A stretch of DNA of 64,000 nucleotides from Robiginitomaculum sp. (lineage in GTDB: Bacteria > Pseudomonadota > Alphaproteobacteria > Caulobacterales > Maricaulaceae). The position numbers were made by a program, and so were the translations under genes. Below are positions 10,459 through 18,897 of the stretch, piece after piece; within the stretch, counting starts at the first letter, position 1, and each line of letters starts with the position of its first letter. The notes under the pieces are model-generated. The model made no database searches, was not told the origin of the DNA, and saw only the letters and a list, made by a program, of their open reading frames with translations. Location of the stretch: NCBI GenBank assembly GCA_021776565.1, contig JAJFFQ010000034.1:142332-206331 (forward strand), in the 5' to 3' direction.

Positions 10459-10806
10459 ATGAGCAATGATATAAAAGATCAGGGTATTATCCTGAACGTC
10501 ACCACTTTGGACGGCGTAAAACATACGTTACCTGCCTTGCCGGGTTGGCGCGCCATGGAGATTATCCGCGATCACGGTTTGCCCATCAAGGCTGAATGTG
10601 GCGGTGCCTGTGCCTGTGCCACATGCCATGTCTATGTTGATCCTGCCTGGGTGGGCAGACTGGTTCCACCCACAGCCGAGGAAGACGATATGCTGGATGA
10701 GGCCTTTGAGGTGCAGGATAATTCGCGTCTTTCCTGTCAGATACTGATGCGCCAGGAATTCAACGGGTTGCACCTGACTCTGGCTCCGGGATCAATGCCG
10801 GACTGA
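10459..10806 (+). CDS. [2Fe-2S] ferredoxin, adrenodoxin/putidaredoxin type
   Basis: A 115-residue vertebrate-type/putidaredoxin-like ferredoxin. Cluster ligands are Cys47, Cys53, Cys56 and Cys93, in the pattern CGGACACATC ... LSCQ. It is likely an electron carrier for Fe-S assembly or a cytochrome P450. The immediately upstream ferredoxin reductase supports a redox pair. The ATG is at 10459. Confidence 0.95.
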   Translation: MSNDIKDQGIILNVTTLDGVKHTLPALPGWRAMEIIRDHGLPIKAECGGACACATCHVYVDPAWVGRLVPPTAEEDDMLDEAFEVQDNSRLSCQILMRQEFNGLHLTLAPGSMPD

Positions 10807-10843
10807 TATTTTGCCAAAACCCGTAATTTATGGTAACAAGGTT

Positions 10844-11096
10844 GTGAGTTCATAAACAGGATCAATATGGCGCGTTAAACCGCTAAAATATGCAAGAAGA
10901 AAGATGCAATGCGTGCTGGTAGCACGGATAAAGTTTTCGACGCCGCAGATTGACGCGGGTTTCGCGTCTAAGCTGTATGACCTCTTTGCCCGGTTAATGC
11001 GTTGCAAACCTTGAAAGCCATAGGGCTTCCTTCGGCTTTGCTCCTGTTATCCAAACAAATTGTCTCATACCATATTGATCCTGTTTATGAACTCAC
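10844..11096. repeat. Long-spaced perfect 27-bp inverted repeat upstream of luxR, with internal hairpin
   Basis: The 315-bp gap 10807-11121 has no credible gene. Positions 10844-10870 (GTGAGTTCATAAACAGGATC...) are the exact reverse complement of 11070-11096. Similarity continues outward a few bases (AGGT before the left arm, ACCT after the right). The 199-bp interior contains a small perfect hairpin (GACGCG at 10952-10957, CGCGTC at 10963-10968). The layout fits a MITE-like element with terminal inverted repeats, or a pair of regulator binding sites. The right arm ends 26 bp before the luxR start codon. Confidence 0.75.
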
Positions 11097-11121
11097 GACC
11101 TAAGCCCTTAAGGGGACATTT

Positions 11122-11868
11122 ATGAGCGCCGCCGCCCAAAGCCGCGATGTCTGCTTGCCAGATGTTATTCTGGGGCTTGGCCGTGCGCAGGATGCAGTAG
11201 AACTGGTCGAGCTGTTTAGCCGCTATCTTGAAGAAATATCTCTGGGGCCATTTGTGCTTGCCGAGGTGCGTTGCGCCAGTACCGATTGGCAAAAAAACCT
11301 GATTTTGGGGACAGTTTCTGAAAAATATCTTGAGGAATATTTTGCCACCAGAAGTCTTTTTGACAGTCCGATTTTTCGTACCGCGCAATATACCTGCGAA
11401 CCAACCTCGCTTGCCAAGGTTTATGACCAACAATTGTTGAGCAGGCGCGGATATAAAATTTATCAGCGGGCGCGTAAATTCGGGTTGCAGGATGGCTATT
11501 GTTTTCCCCTTAAAGGGCGTGATTGTCGGCCCACTTTAATGCTCATCGCTGGTGATTTTACACCTGTTGATGCAAGGGCCATCATGGTGATGGAAATGGT
11601 GGTACTGGCGTTTTATCGCCGGGCCTGTGCGCTTTTCCCTGAAACAAAACTGGCCAGCAAGCGTCAGAAGGGCGGCTTGTCTGACCGGGAGCGCGAAACC
11701 TTAAGCTGGGTGGCGCAGGGTAAAACAGACTGGGAGACGGCACAATTGCTAGAAATATCCGAACGAACCGTGCATTATCATATTGAAAACGCAAAGAAAA
11801 AAATGAAAGTCTCGACACGATTGCAAGCCGTGGTTGAGGCCATCCGCACCTTGGAAATTTTGCTTTAG
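11122..11868 (+). CDS. LuxR-family regulator (autoinducer-binding domain + LuxR HTH), probable LuxR solo
   Basis: A 248-residue quorum-sensing-type transcription factor. Residues about 15-165 form the autoinducer-binding domain, with YLEEYFATRSLFDSPIF in the region that usually contacts the acyl-homoserine lactone. Residues 178-245 form the LuxR helix-turn-helix (LSDRERETLSWVAQGKT ... SERTVHYHIENAKKKM). No luxI-like synthase lies in this window, so it may answer signals made elsewhere. Its promoter region holds a long-spaced inverted repeat whose right arm ends just before the gene, and a hairpin terminator follows. Confidence 0.9.
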   Translation: MSAAAQSRDVCLPDVILGLGRAQDAVELVELFSRYLEEISLGPFVLAEVRCASTDWQKNLILGTVSEKYLEEYFATRSLFDSPIFRTAQYTCEPTSLAKVYDQQLLSRRGYKIYQRARKFGLQDGYCFPLKGRDCRPTLMLIAGDFTPVDARAIMVMEMVVLAFYRRACALFPETKLASKRQKGGLSDRERETLSWVAQGKTDWETAQLLEISERTVHYHIENAKKKMKVSTRLQAVVEAIRTLEILL

Positions 11869-11913
11869 GACTTAAGGCTGACCCTAAAGAGATTACAGAA
11901 CGTTAAAGTTAAT

Positions 11914-11935
11914 CCTGTCTGATCGGGCAGGTTTT
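11914..11935 (+). terminator. Rho-independent terminator after luxR
   Basis: CCTGTC (11914-11919) pairs with GGCAGG (11926-11931), including one G-T pair, around a 6-nt loop and followed by TTTT. It lies 45 bp beyond the luxR stop codon. The stem is short, so termination may be partial. Confidence 0.55.
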
Positions 11936-12032
11936 ATTGTTCGTATCATCCTCTATTTCTGCGCCGTTCTAACCCGTTTGATCGTTGCTATATGGGTTGG
12001 GTATTAATTTCTTATTTTTCATGTGAGCACTA

Positions 12033-12278
12033 ATGGAATCTCTTGACGAACGACTGGATCGCATTGAACGCGAGGCGGAAAACATGCCGCAACTCGACAA
12101 ACTGAATGACCAGGCATTGCGCTTGTTGGTTACGCAACATTTGAATGATCTGTGTCAGATCAGCAGGGAGCTTGCGAGCAAGTCATTTGCTGAAATCGTG
12201 CTCTCAACGCAAACACAGCATAGTGCCCTTGGCATGTTATTGCGCGAATGTGAAATGCGCGGTCGCGTTACCGGATAA
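12033..12278 (+). CDS. Small helical protein of unknown function
   Basis: An 81-residue, charged, probably all-helical protein (ESLDERLDRIEREAENMP ... ARLL-type helices) with no recognised family, signal peptide or membrane segment. It begins with ATG at 12033 and ends 78 bp before the tRNA-Lys gene. Coding potential looks real because the amphipathic heptad-like pattern of Leu/Ile runs the whole length, but the call rests on composition only. Confidence 0.5.
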   Translation: MESLDERLDRIEREAENMPQLDKLNDQALRLLVTQHLNDLCQISRELASKSFAEIVLSTQTQHSALGMLLRECEMRGRVTG

Positions 12279-12356
12279 TTGCCATATCGGCCCGTCTGCC
12301 TCACACACTTGCAAATCCACAGGTCAGGGATATGGTGCCGACCCATTATTGGTTAC

Positions 12357-12432
<76 letters not shown>

Positions 12433-12562
12433 TTTCTTTTGTCTCGCGGCGCGAAGAAGCGCCTTAGGGCGGGGCGGCGAACGATACCAGCGCCCCGGTT
12501 GGATAAGTTTGGGGAGTTTAATGCCTTAAAGAACCAGTGCGGCTGTTGCCTTATAACTCTTT

Positions 12563-12695
12563 TCTCTCGTTTGGGGAGAGGATTAAGGTGAGGGAGTGTT
12601 GAGCTTTAGGGCTTGTCAGTGCAGAATTTCTTTTTGCAAAACTCAAGCCCCTCACCCCGACCCTCTCCCTCCCCAAAGCAAAGAGGGGGAGAGGG
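12563..12695. repeat. GC-rich intergenic repeat with two competing hairpins
   Basis: In the gene-free stretch 12433-13136, the arm around 12571-12594 (GGGGAGAGG ... GGTGAGGG) pairs imperfectly with 12648-12675 (CCCCTCACC ... CCCTCTCCC). The same CCCTCTCCC block (12661-12670) can instead pair with GAGGGGGAGAGGG at 12683-12695. The two stems are mutually exclusive. Such CCCTCTCC/GGTGAGGG palindromes are common dispersed repeats in proteobacterial genomes. Confidence 0.6.
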
Positions 12696-12754
12696 AGAAA
12701 AAGGGGACAACCATCATCTTATCCCCATATCCCGATTTAAGGGTCACGGCCTGA

Positions 12755-12854
12755 CCCTCGCCTGAGCTTTATGCGCCCCTTAACTGACCCATATGGTCGA
12801 TAATTTGTCCCTCAAACGACCCTCATTTGACCCTTATCGTCCCTTGGTGTCCCT
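12755..12854. repeat. Helically phased array of CCC(T) motifs in a non-coding region
   Basis: Within about 100 bp, CCC (mostly GACCCT or GTCCCT) begins at 12755, 12777, 12788, 12809, 12820, 12831, 12841 and 12851. The spacings are 10-11 bp or twice that. No reading frame explains it. The rest of 12855-13136 shows nothing I can name. This could be a decayed tandem repeat or a multi-site protein-binding array. Confidence 0.45.
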
Positions 12855-13136
12855 GCATATATCAGGGTTCCCAGGCGTCAGATCCGGGACCTATTGTATG
12901 TTGTGCCGTAAATATAGACCCCGGATCAAAAGCCCGGCGGCCCTTAAAAATTAGGTGATGGCACACAAGTAAAATTACTTATCCCCACCCGCCAGAGAAC
13001 AGTTATAATCATGCAATTTGGATAATGAGATTACCGAAAACCGGGGTGCTGGAGAGGTATTAGCCCTCATATAGCGAAGCGGTAGGGCAAGAAAAACCCT
13101 TGTCCTGCATTTCCAAAAATTGAGGTGAGGTATGTG

Positions 13137-13808
13137 TTATCTGCCTGGTCTTGGGCGTACCAATGGGTTTTTCTTGGGTTTAAACAAGAACGGTTTTCTG
13201 GTTTGTGCATTAACATCAATTCCGCGTGCAAGACGAACCGCTGTGTCAAAGACCTCTTTTAACCCATCCTGGGTCAAGGCAGAACATTCACGATAAACCA
13301 GCCCTAAAGATCGAGCGAGCGCGTGGCCATCTGCGGTGCTCTTGACTGCGCCCGGCCAGCTATCATTATTGCGCAGATCGGTTTTTAAGCCTACCAGCAG
13401 CACAGGGGTGTGCGGAGCATGACGCCTGATCTCTGGCAACCATTTGTTGGATACGTTTGCAAAACTGGAAGGGGAAATGACCGAATACACCAGGATGAAT
13501 ACATCTGTTTGTGGATAACTCAAGGGTCGCAAACGATCATAATCCGCGGTTCCCGCCGTATCCCACAAACTCATATGCACCGCTCGGCCATCGACCATGA
13601 CATTGGCAAAATAATTGTCAAACACCGTGGGAATATACTCACCCGGAAATGCGTTTGTCGTATAGGAGATCAGTAGCGAGGTTTTACCAACGGCATTGTC
13701 TCCCACAACAACAATCTTGAAATTGTCTGTTTCAGCCAGTGCCGCTGTCGAAGCCGCACCGCAAACCGTGAAAGCACCGGCTCCTTTGAGAAGATCACGC
13801 CGTTTCAT
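13137..13808 (-). CDS. Eukaryote-like Rac/Rho-family small GTPase with a twin-arginine signal peptide
   Basis: A 223-residue Ras-superfamily GTPase of the Rho/Rac branch, which is a eukaryotic family. Residues 1-26 ([11 protein letters not shown] ... ALAE) form a Tat-type signal with the RRDLLK motif. The G domain follows at a constant offset of 26 from Rac1 as I recall it: P-loop GDNAVGKTS at 36-44, switch I with YIPTVFDNY at 58-66, DTAG at 83-86 then [17 protein letters not shown]4 LKTD at 141-144, and G5 ECSAL at 174-178. Switch I and the preceding helix are identical to Rac1 over 22 residues. Rac1 Gly12 is Asn38 here, Gln61 is Thr87, the Rho insert helix is about 7 residues shorter, and there is no C-terminal CAAX box but a Lys/Arg/Pro-rich tail. 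It lies 74 bp downstream of the M16 peptidase on the same strand. Family call is firm; export and role are inference. Confidence 0.9.
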   Translation of the reverse strand: MKRRDLLKGAGAFTVCGAASTAALAETDNFKIVVVGDNAVGKTSLLISYTTNAFPGEYIPTVFDNYFANVMVDGRAVHMSLWDTAGTADYDRLRPLSYPQTDVFILVYSVISPSSFANVSNKWLPEIRRHAPHTPVLLVGLKTDLRNNDSWPGAVKSTADGHALARSLGLVYRECSALTQDGLKEVFDTAVRLARGIDVNAQTRKPFLFKPKKNPLVRPRPGR

Positions 13809-13815
13809 GCTGCCC

Positions 13816-13857
13816 TCCTGATAAATATCAGGATAACCCTGATAAATGTAAGGATAA
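13816..13857 (-). promoter_or_regulatory. Two tandem 21-bp repeats just upstream of the Rac-like GTPase start
   Basis: Positions 13816-13836 and 13837-13857 are direct copies matching at 18 of 21 bases (CCTGATAAATATCAGGATAA and CCTGATAAATGTAAGGATAA). The first also contains a palindrome, CCTGATA/TATCAGG (13817-13832). On the gene strand they sit immediately upstream of the GGAGG ribosome-binding site (13812-13817). They could be an operator or an RNA element in the leader. Confidence 0.55.
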
Positions 13858-13882
13858 CATAGTCCAGAGTTATAATCAAAAT

Positions 13883-16741
13883 CTAGTCTTTTGTATTTGA
13901 GTTCAGCATGACAGGATCGCCAAACCCAAGGGCTTTCAGACGCTCTGCCTGTGTGCTGGCATCGCCAACAATCACATAATACATATTGTCTGGATGCAGA
14001 TATTTTTCCGATAATGCGCGGATATCCGCCAATGTCATGGCTTCAATTTCTGCGGCATTGTGAACGCGGTAATCGCTGGCAAACCCATAGGCGCTTATCT
14101 CGCCCAACATGCCAAGTTTGGCGGACAGGGTTTCAGATTTTAAGGCCTGGCCCTTGATAATTGCACTTTTGGTCGTTGCCAGATCTTCGTTTGAGAAGTC
14201 AGAGCCATAATTTGCCAGAATATCTTGAATTAACTGCACAGATTCCATAGTTACATTGGTGCGAACACTGGTTCTGACACTGAAAGTGCCCCGGTCTTTT
14301 GCCGCCGAAAAGCGCGAGCGAATACCGTATGTATAGCCTTTGTTGACCCTTAACTCTGTCATCAATCTGGACGTATAGATATTGCCAAGCAAATAGTTCA
14401 TGGCGTTGGTTTTGACATAGTCCGGGTCAGTGATGGCCAGAGCCGGATAGCCAAAACGAAAACTTGACTGCTTGGCACCGGGTATGTCGTAGAAATAAAT
14501 GGTTGATTTTTGTGGCTGGACGGCAAGAGGAATATTCAGTTCCGGGTTGGTATCCCCGGCCCATTTGCTGCCCAGATTTTGCAGAGATTTTTCAACTTCG
14601 CCAGAAGAGACGTCACCAACAATGCGAAATTTGGCTTTGGCGGGTGTATAACTGGCCGCATAGAACGCTTTGAGATCATCAAGCGTGACCGTTACCAGCT
14701 TGTCTTTGGCGCCATACTCATAGACGCTGTAAATATTGTCATCCGGGTACAATATGGCCTGATATTCCCGGGCAACAATAGAGCCTGGGTCAGCAGCACT
14801 TTGATCTATATCGTTTGACGCCTCCAGCATAAGCGTTTCAAATTCTGTCTCGTCCCAACGCGGCTCCAGCAGCATTTCTGTTGCCAGAGCAATAGTTTTA
14901 TCAAAGTTTCGGGCCAGTGTACTGCCGGTGATAAAGCTACCATTTCTATTGCTGAAAATGGAAATGGTGGATCCGATAGACTTAATGGCATCTTCCAGCT
15001 CTGCCGTTGTTTTATTGGCCGTTCCCTTGTTCATCAGGGCCGCGGTTAAGGTTGGCACGGCAGGCTTGTCTATGGAGGCACGAATGTCTCCGGCATCAAT
15101 TTTCAGGCTAAAATAAATCAGCGGTGTTTCATCATTTTCGATACCATAAAGTTCGATGTTATTTTGCGCTTTACCGCGCCAAACCGTTGGCGAAGGCATG
15201 GTAATGGCACCACCAAAGCCAGGTTCAATGGTTCGGTCAAACGCAGATGCGGTCGGTGTAAATGTGCGGGCGGTTGGGTCAAACTCAACCTCTTCTTCTG
15301 CACCCTGAACTATTTTTTCTTCCTTGATTGTGGCCGTGACAGCACCAGCCAGAGCCAGCGCATCCTCACCTTTGGGTACAAAGCTGGTGGCCAGGTAGTT
15401 TTTGCCTTTGATATATTTTTGGTAAACCCGCATTACGTCATTGGTGGTCACCAACTGTATGTTACGTATATCCTGATGGATGAAACCAGGGTCATTGGTA
15501 TAGGTGTTATACTCACCTAATTGTATCGCTTTGCCCAGAACGCTTTGGATGTTGCCATAAAAATCAACTTCCAGTCCAGCTTTGATACGGTTCAGATCAT
15601 CTTCTGAAATACCGTTATCCTCAAAGCGCGTCAGACCTTTGTCGATCGCCGTTTTAATGCTGGTTAAATCCTGCCCGGCATTGGCACGCACCAGAATATA
15701 ATACTCTCCGGCCAGTTCCGCACTATTGTTAAAGGCGCTTACCGTTGTGGTCAGCTTTTCTTCGTCGATAAGTACTTCATTCAAGGGTGCCCGTTTGCCG
15801 TCAGTAAGATACGTCGCCAGAATATCAAGGGCGTAGCTATCGGTGTGGAACTGCTCGACCGCAGGCCAGACGAGGGTTAGTTGCGGTACTTTGGCAAAAT
15901 TGTCTTCAACCTTCAGGTTGCTGGTTTCAGTCAGTTTTCCTGAACGCGGTATCAACGTCGCAACATCATCGCCCCGGGGAATTTCAGCAAAGTATTTCTC
16001 GATCCATGCTCTGGCCTGTTCGACGTCGAAGTCACCGGTAACAGTTACCGTTACATTATTGGGTACATACCAGCGCCGATAGAAATTTTGCACATCGGTG
16101 AGGGCTGCCGCATCCAGATCCTCCAACGAGCCAATGACCTGCCAGCTATAGGGGTGTTCAGGTGGATATATGGTTTTGCCGATCAGACCCCAATTATGAC
16201 CATAAGGCTGGTTATCGACCCGTTGGCGTTTTTCGTTTTTGACAACCTGTTTTTCATTATTGAGAACCGGTGTGGTTACAGTGTTGATAAACCAGCCCAG
16301 CTTGTCAGCCTCAGCCCAGATAATTTTCTCAAGCGCATCGCTTGGCACGGCCTGAAAGTATTTGGTGACGTCATTGGTGGTGTACCCATTGGTACCCTCA
16401 CCGCCAATACGCGTATTCATTTCATCAAGGCCACCATAGCCGAGGTTCTCAGAGTCAAGGAACAGCAAGTGCTCAAACAGATGAGCAAAACCCGTGCGTC
16501 CGGCAATTTCTCTAGCTGAACCAACATGCGCCGTCAGATCAATAGCAACAACAGGATCAGAGCGATCCACATGAAGAATAACATCAAGGCCATTTTCCAA
16601 CTCGTATTTGATAAAATCAATCTGCTTGATTTCTGCCTGAATAGATTGCACCGCAACCTTGTTTTGCTCTGGTGAGTTCTCTTTTGTACAACCGGTTAGG
16701 GCAATAATCGAGCCTAGGATGAGTGAGGTTGATCTATACAT
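13883..16741 (-). CDS. M16 family (insulinase/pitrilysin-like) zinc peptidase, lipoprotein
   Basis: A 952-residue two-lobed M16 metallopeptidase. The start was placed at 16741 because it gives a lipoprotein signal ([10 protein letters not shown] ... LTGC, lipidated Cys18) with an AGGTG site upstream. The longer frame has no signal. The inverted zinc motif HLFEH is at 87-91 (HxxEH), with the third ligand Glu about 70 residues later ([12 protein letters not shown]). M16_C domains follow each lobe, and the C-terminal lobe lacks HxxEH, as in paired bacterial M16 proteins. It probably degrades peptides in the periplasm, anchored to the outer membrane. The Rac-like GTPase lies 74 bp downstream. Confidence 0.93.
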   Translation of the reverse strand: MYRSTSLILGSIIALTGCTKENSPEQNKVAVQSIQAEIKQIDFIKYELENGLDVILHVDRSDPVVAIDLTAHVGSAREIAGRTGFAHLFEHLLFLDSENLGYGGLDEMNTRIGGEGTNGYTTNDVTKYFQAVPSDALEKIIWAEADKLGWFINTVTTPVLNNEKQVVKNEKRQRVDNQPYGHNWGLIGKTIYPPEHPYSWQVIGSLEDLDAAALTDVQNFYRRWYVPNNVTVTVTGDFDVEQARAWIEKYFAEIPRGDDVATLIPRSGKLTETSNLKVEDNFAKVPQLTLVWPAVEQFHTDSYALDILATYLTDGKRAPLNEVLIDEEKLTTTVSAFNNSAELAGEYYILVRANAGQDLTSIKTAIDKGLTRFEDNGISEDDLNRIKAGLEVDFYGNIQSVLGKAIQLGEYNTYTNDPGFIHQDIRNIQLVTTNDVMRVYQKYIKGKNYLATSFVPKGEDALALAGAVTATIKEEKIVQGAEEEVEFDPTARTFTPTASAFDRTIEPGFGGAITMPSPTVWRGKAQNNIELYGIENDETPLIYFSLKIDAGDIRASIDKPAVPTLTAALMNKGTANKTTAELEDAIKSIGSTISIFSNRNGSFITGSTLARNFDKTIALATEMLLEPRWDETEFETLMLEASNDIDQSAADPGSIVAREYQAILYPDDNIYSVYEYGAKDKLVTVTLDDLKAFYAASYTPAKAKFRIVGDVSSGEVEKSLQNLGSKWAGDTNPELNIPLAVQPQKSTIYFYDIPGAKQSSFRFGYPALAITDPDYVKTNAMNYLLGNIYTSRLMTELRVNKGYTYGIRSRFSAAKDRGTFSVRTSVRTNVTMESVQLIQDILANYGSDFSNEDLATTKSAIIKGQALKSETLSAKLGMLGEISAYGFASDYRVHNAAEIEAMTLADIRALSEKYLHPDNMYYVIVGDASTQAERLKALGFGDPVMLNSNTKD

Positions 16742-16957
16742 GGATGAAGTGCACCTTCTCGTTTTGATTATGTTGGAAGGGCGCAAACAGAGGACACCCA
16801 GACAGGAAACCATATCTTAAAATGTATATTTTTCAAACCAGAAATTTAATCAATAAACCGGTAGTGCGTAAGGTGGTGAACCCAAGCAGCTTCACAAATA
16901 ACACTGTTTTGTGCAGAGCTGGCTTCACTTCATATCTGCTATGGATTTATGAGTGTG

Positions 16958-17668
16958 TTACTTCACAATTTTACGGCGAGGACGTAGCAAAAACCGGTGC
17001 CAGAGAAGCCCGGCACCCGTAAGGGCAAACAGTAATGCAGAGCCGGCAAAAGCAATTAACCAGGGCGAATTAAAATTATCCCGGCTGCCATAATCCATAA
17101 TATGCAGCATCCAGAAGAAATCATAAAACCGCCACATGCCAGAGCGATGCGCCCGCACCTGTGCCGTATCCGGATCAATCCAGAGCCTATAGTTTTTAGG
17201 CTGGTCAAACGTCACACGCCAGAACGGGCCTTCAAAACGCACTTCAACCGGGCCTTTTTTCACCCATGCTATATCGCTTATGGTACCCGTGCCGCCATAA
17301 TCAGAAAGGGCTATTTTTCGTGCCGTATCTTGGTCAACAGGTGTGAGCAGCGCACCGCTACGGGCATCAATCAATCCTCCCGCACCTTCATGCACCTCCA
17401 CCGAATATACCGGGCGGCCAAGCCATGTGTGCAGAAGGGCGCTTACCGGTGCATCAAGACCTGCTATCCGGGCCGCCGCAACAGGCGAGAGAATATCTGT
17501 ATTGGTTATGGCATCATGCACTGGTGCGGCTATGAGATGCTCGGAACGCACTTTTTCTATAGGCAGTATGCTCATCACCAGACCGCCCGTCGTCCACAGA
17601 ATGACTTGCAAACCGACAAAAAGGCCAGCCCATTTATGTATGCGGGTCAGGATGGCAAAAAAGTTCAT
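16958..17668 (-). CDS. PepSY domain-containing membrane protein
   Basis: A 236-residue protein with an N-terminal membrane helix (about 14-34, WAGLFVGLQVILWTTGGLV), PepSY-like periplasmic domains (DTARKIALSDYGG; VRFEGPFWRVTFDQP; YRLWIDPDTAQV) and a second helix near 205-225 (WLIAFAGSALLFALTGAGLL). The MWRFYDFFWMLHIMDYGSR stretch is typical of PepSY-associated transmembrane proteins, often linked to siderophore or metal reduction. Divergent from the TauE-like gene with a 47-bp gap. The 216-bp gap to the M16 gene on its left contains no clear feature. Confidence 0.85.
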   Translation of the reverse strand: MNFFAILTRIHKWAGLFVGLQVILWTTGGLVMSILPIEKVRSEHLIAAPVHDAITNTDILSPVAAARIAGLDAPVSALLHTWLGRPVYSVEVHEGAGGLIDARSGALLTPVDQDTARKIALSDYGGTGTISDIAWVKKGPVEVRFEGPFWRVTFDQPKNYRLWIDPDTAQVRAHRSGMWRFYDFFWMLHIMDYGSRDNFNSPWLIAFAGSALLFALTGAGLLWHRFLLRPRRKIVK

Positions 17669-17715
17669 AATTGTTCCTGTTTACCTTTTCTGGCTCTGGC
17701 TGATAGAAGGCACCT

Positions 17716-18468
17716 ATGTCAAGTCTAGTCGCCACAGCCATCATCGTCACCGCTTTTTTCACCGCATTTTTGTCGGGCATGTTCGGCATGGCTGGCGGTC
17801 TGGTACTCATGGGGGTGCTGACCGCTTTTTTGCCCCTTGGTCAGGCTATGGTCACCCATGGTATACTGCAAATCACCGCCAATGGCTGGCGTGCTTTTTT
17901 ATTGCGTCGATATATTAAGTGGAAAATAGCCGGGTTTTTTCTGGCGGGTACTCTGGGAGCAATCGCACTTTTGTTCCTTATTCCGGTTCATCCGAACAAG
18001 GCCAGTGTTTTTCTCACTCTTGGGATTTTGCCGCTTCTGGTCTGGGTGCCGCGTAGGTGGGTGCATCTGGACGCAAGCCGACCGTTTCATGCCATCCTGT
18101 GCGGTTTTCTTGCTGCCGGGTTCAGTGTTGCTGCTGGTATTTCCTCAACCCTGATGGACATTTTCTTTGTGCGCACCACGCTAACCCGTCATGAAATTGT
18201 GGCCACAAAGGCCATCGGGCAAATCATCGGTCATGGGGTGAAGGTGATCTATTGGAGCTGGGCGATCATTCAGGCGATAGGGGTGGGGGCGCTACCGCCG
18301 TTATGGTTGTTTGCACTGGCCCTGCCCCTGTCCTTTGGTGGAACATGGGTGGGCAAGCAGGTGTTGGGTAAAATGACCGACAAGGGGTTTGTGAAAATTG
18401 TGCGTGTGCTCATCACCCTTATTGGAGTGTTTTATATTTTTCGGGGTGTGAGCTTGTTGATGGCTTAA
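17716..18468 (+). CDS. TauE/SafE (TSUP) family membrane permease
   Basis: A 250-residue integral membrane protein with about eight helices and the TSUP architecture of two similar halves (FLSGMFGMAGGLVLMGVL near the start; AAGFSVAAGISSTLMD in the middle). Members export sulfite or sulfoacetate or take up small organosulfur anions; the substrate here is unknown. It is convergent with the PIN toxin gene, whose stop lies 6 bp away. Confidence 0.85.
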   Translation: MSSLVATAIIVTAFFTAFLSGMFGMAGGLVLMGVLTAFLPLGQAMVTHGILQITANGWRAFLLRRYIKWKIAGFFLAGTLGAIALLFLIPVHPNKASVFLTLGILPLLVWVPRRWVHLDASRPFHAILCGFLAAGFSVAAGISSTLMDIFFVRTTLTRHEIVATKAIGQIIGHGVKVIYWSWAIIQAIGVGALPPLWLFALALPLSFGGTWVGKQVLGKMTDKGFVKIVRVLITLIGVFYIFRGVSLLMA

Positions 18469-18474
18469 GAGGTT

Positions 18475-18897
18475 TTAGGAAGAATCCATCTCAGAGCCAA
18501 CAACAAGTTTGGCATAGGGGGTAGTTTTAGTTTTGTTGAGCAATCTTAAGTCAGCCGTAATCATTTGAACATTTTGATGTTCTGCCAATGCCAGATAGAA
18601 GCAATCATAGGCAGGGTGGTTTAATTGTAGTGAAATACCCATCGCCGCTTTCATCAATGGCGCGCAAGGAAAAACTTTATCAAAATAATCTGAAAGTTCA
18701 GAGGCAATCTTGTGTCCATGTTTTGGCGTTACATAACCCGCACTTACCAAGCGCCAGATACCATTACACACTTCAGGAAATACCAGATCAGGTGCAATCA
18801 GTATATTCTGATTTTCCAGTAAGTATGTGTGATCTATGGCGTTTTCTTGCTTGACCAGCCAGCCAATGGCAATGCTGGCGTCCACAACATACTTCAC
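18475..18897 (-). CDS. PIN-domain ribonuclease toxin (VapC-like), module 1
   Basis: A 140-residue PIN-domain protein, the probable RNase toxin of a type II toxin-antitoxin pair. The acidic metal-binding residues are at the expected places: Asp6 (VVDASIAIGW), Glu42 (FPEVCNG), Asp98 (AYDCFYLALA) and Asp116 (ITADLRLL). The start overlaps the antitoxin stop by 4 bp. It is clearly paralogous to the toxin at 22562-22978: the four acidic residues fall at identical positions and both share HPAYDCFYLALA. Confidence 0.92.
   Translation of the reverse strand: MKYVVDASIAIGWLVKQENAIDHTYLLENQNILIAPDLVFPEVCNGIWRLVSAGYVTPKHGHKIASELSDYFDKVFPCAPLMKAAMGISLQLNHPAYDCFYLALAEHQNVQMITADLRLLNKTKTTPYAKLVVGSEMDSS

Noticed and set aside
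12700..12860. CRISPR array
   Set aside because: The repeated CCC motifs are too short and too closely spaced; no 24-37 bp repeats with spacers occur anywhere in the window.
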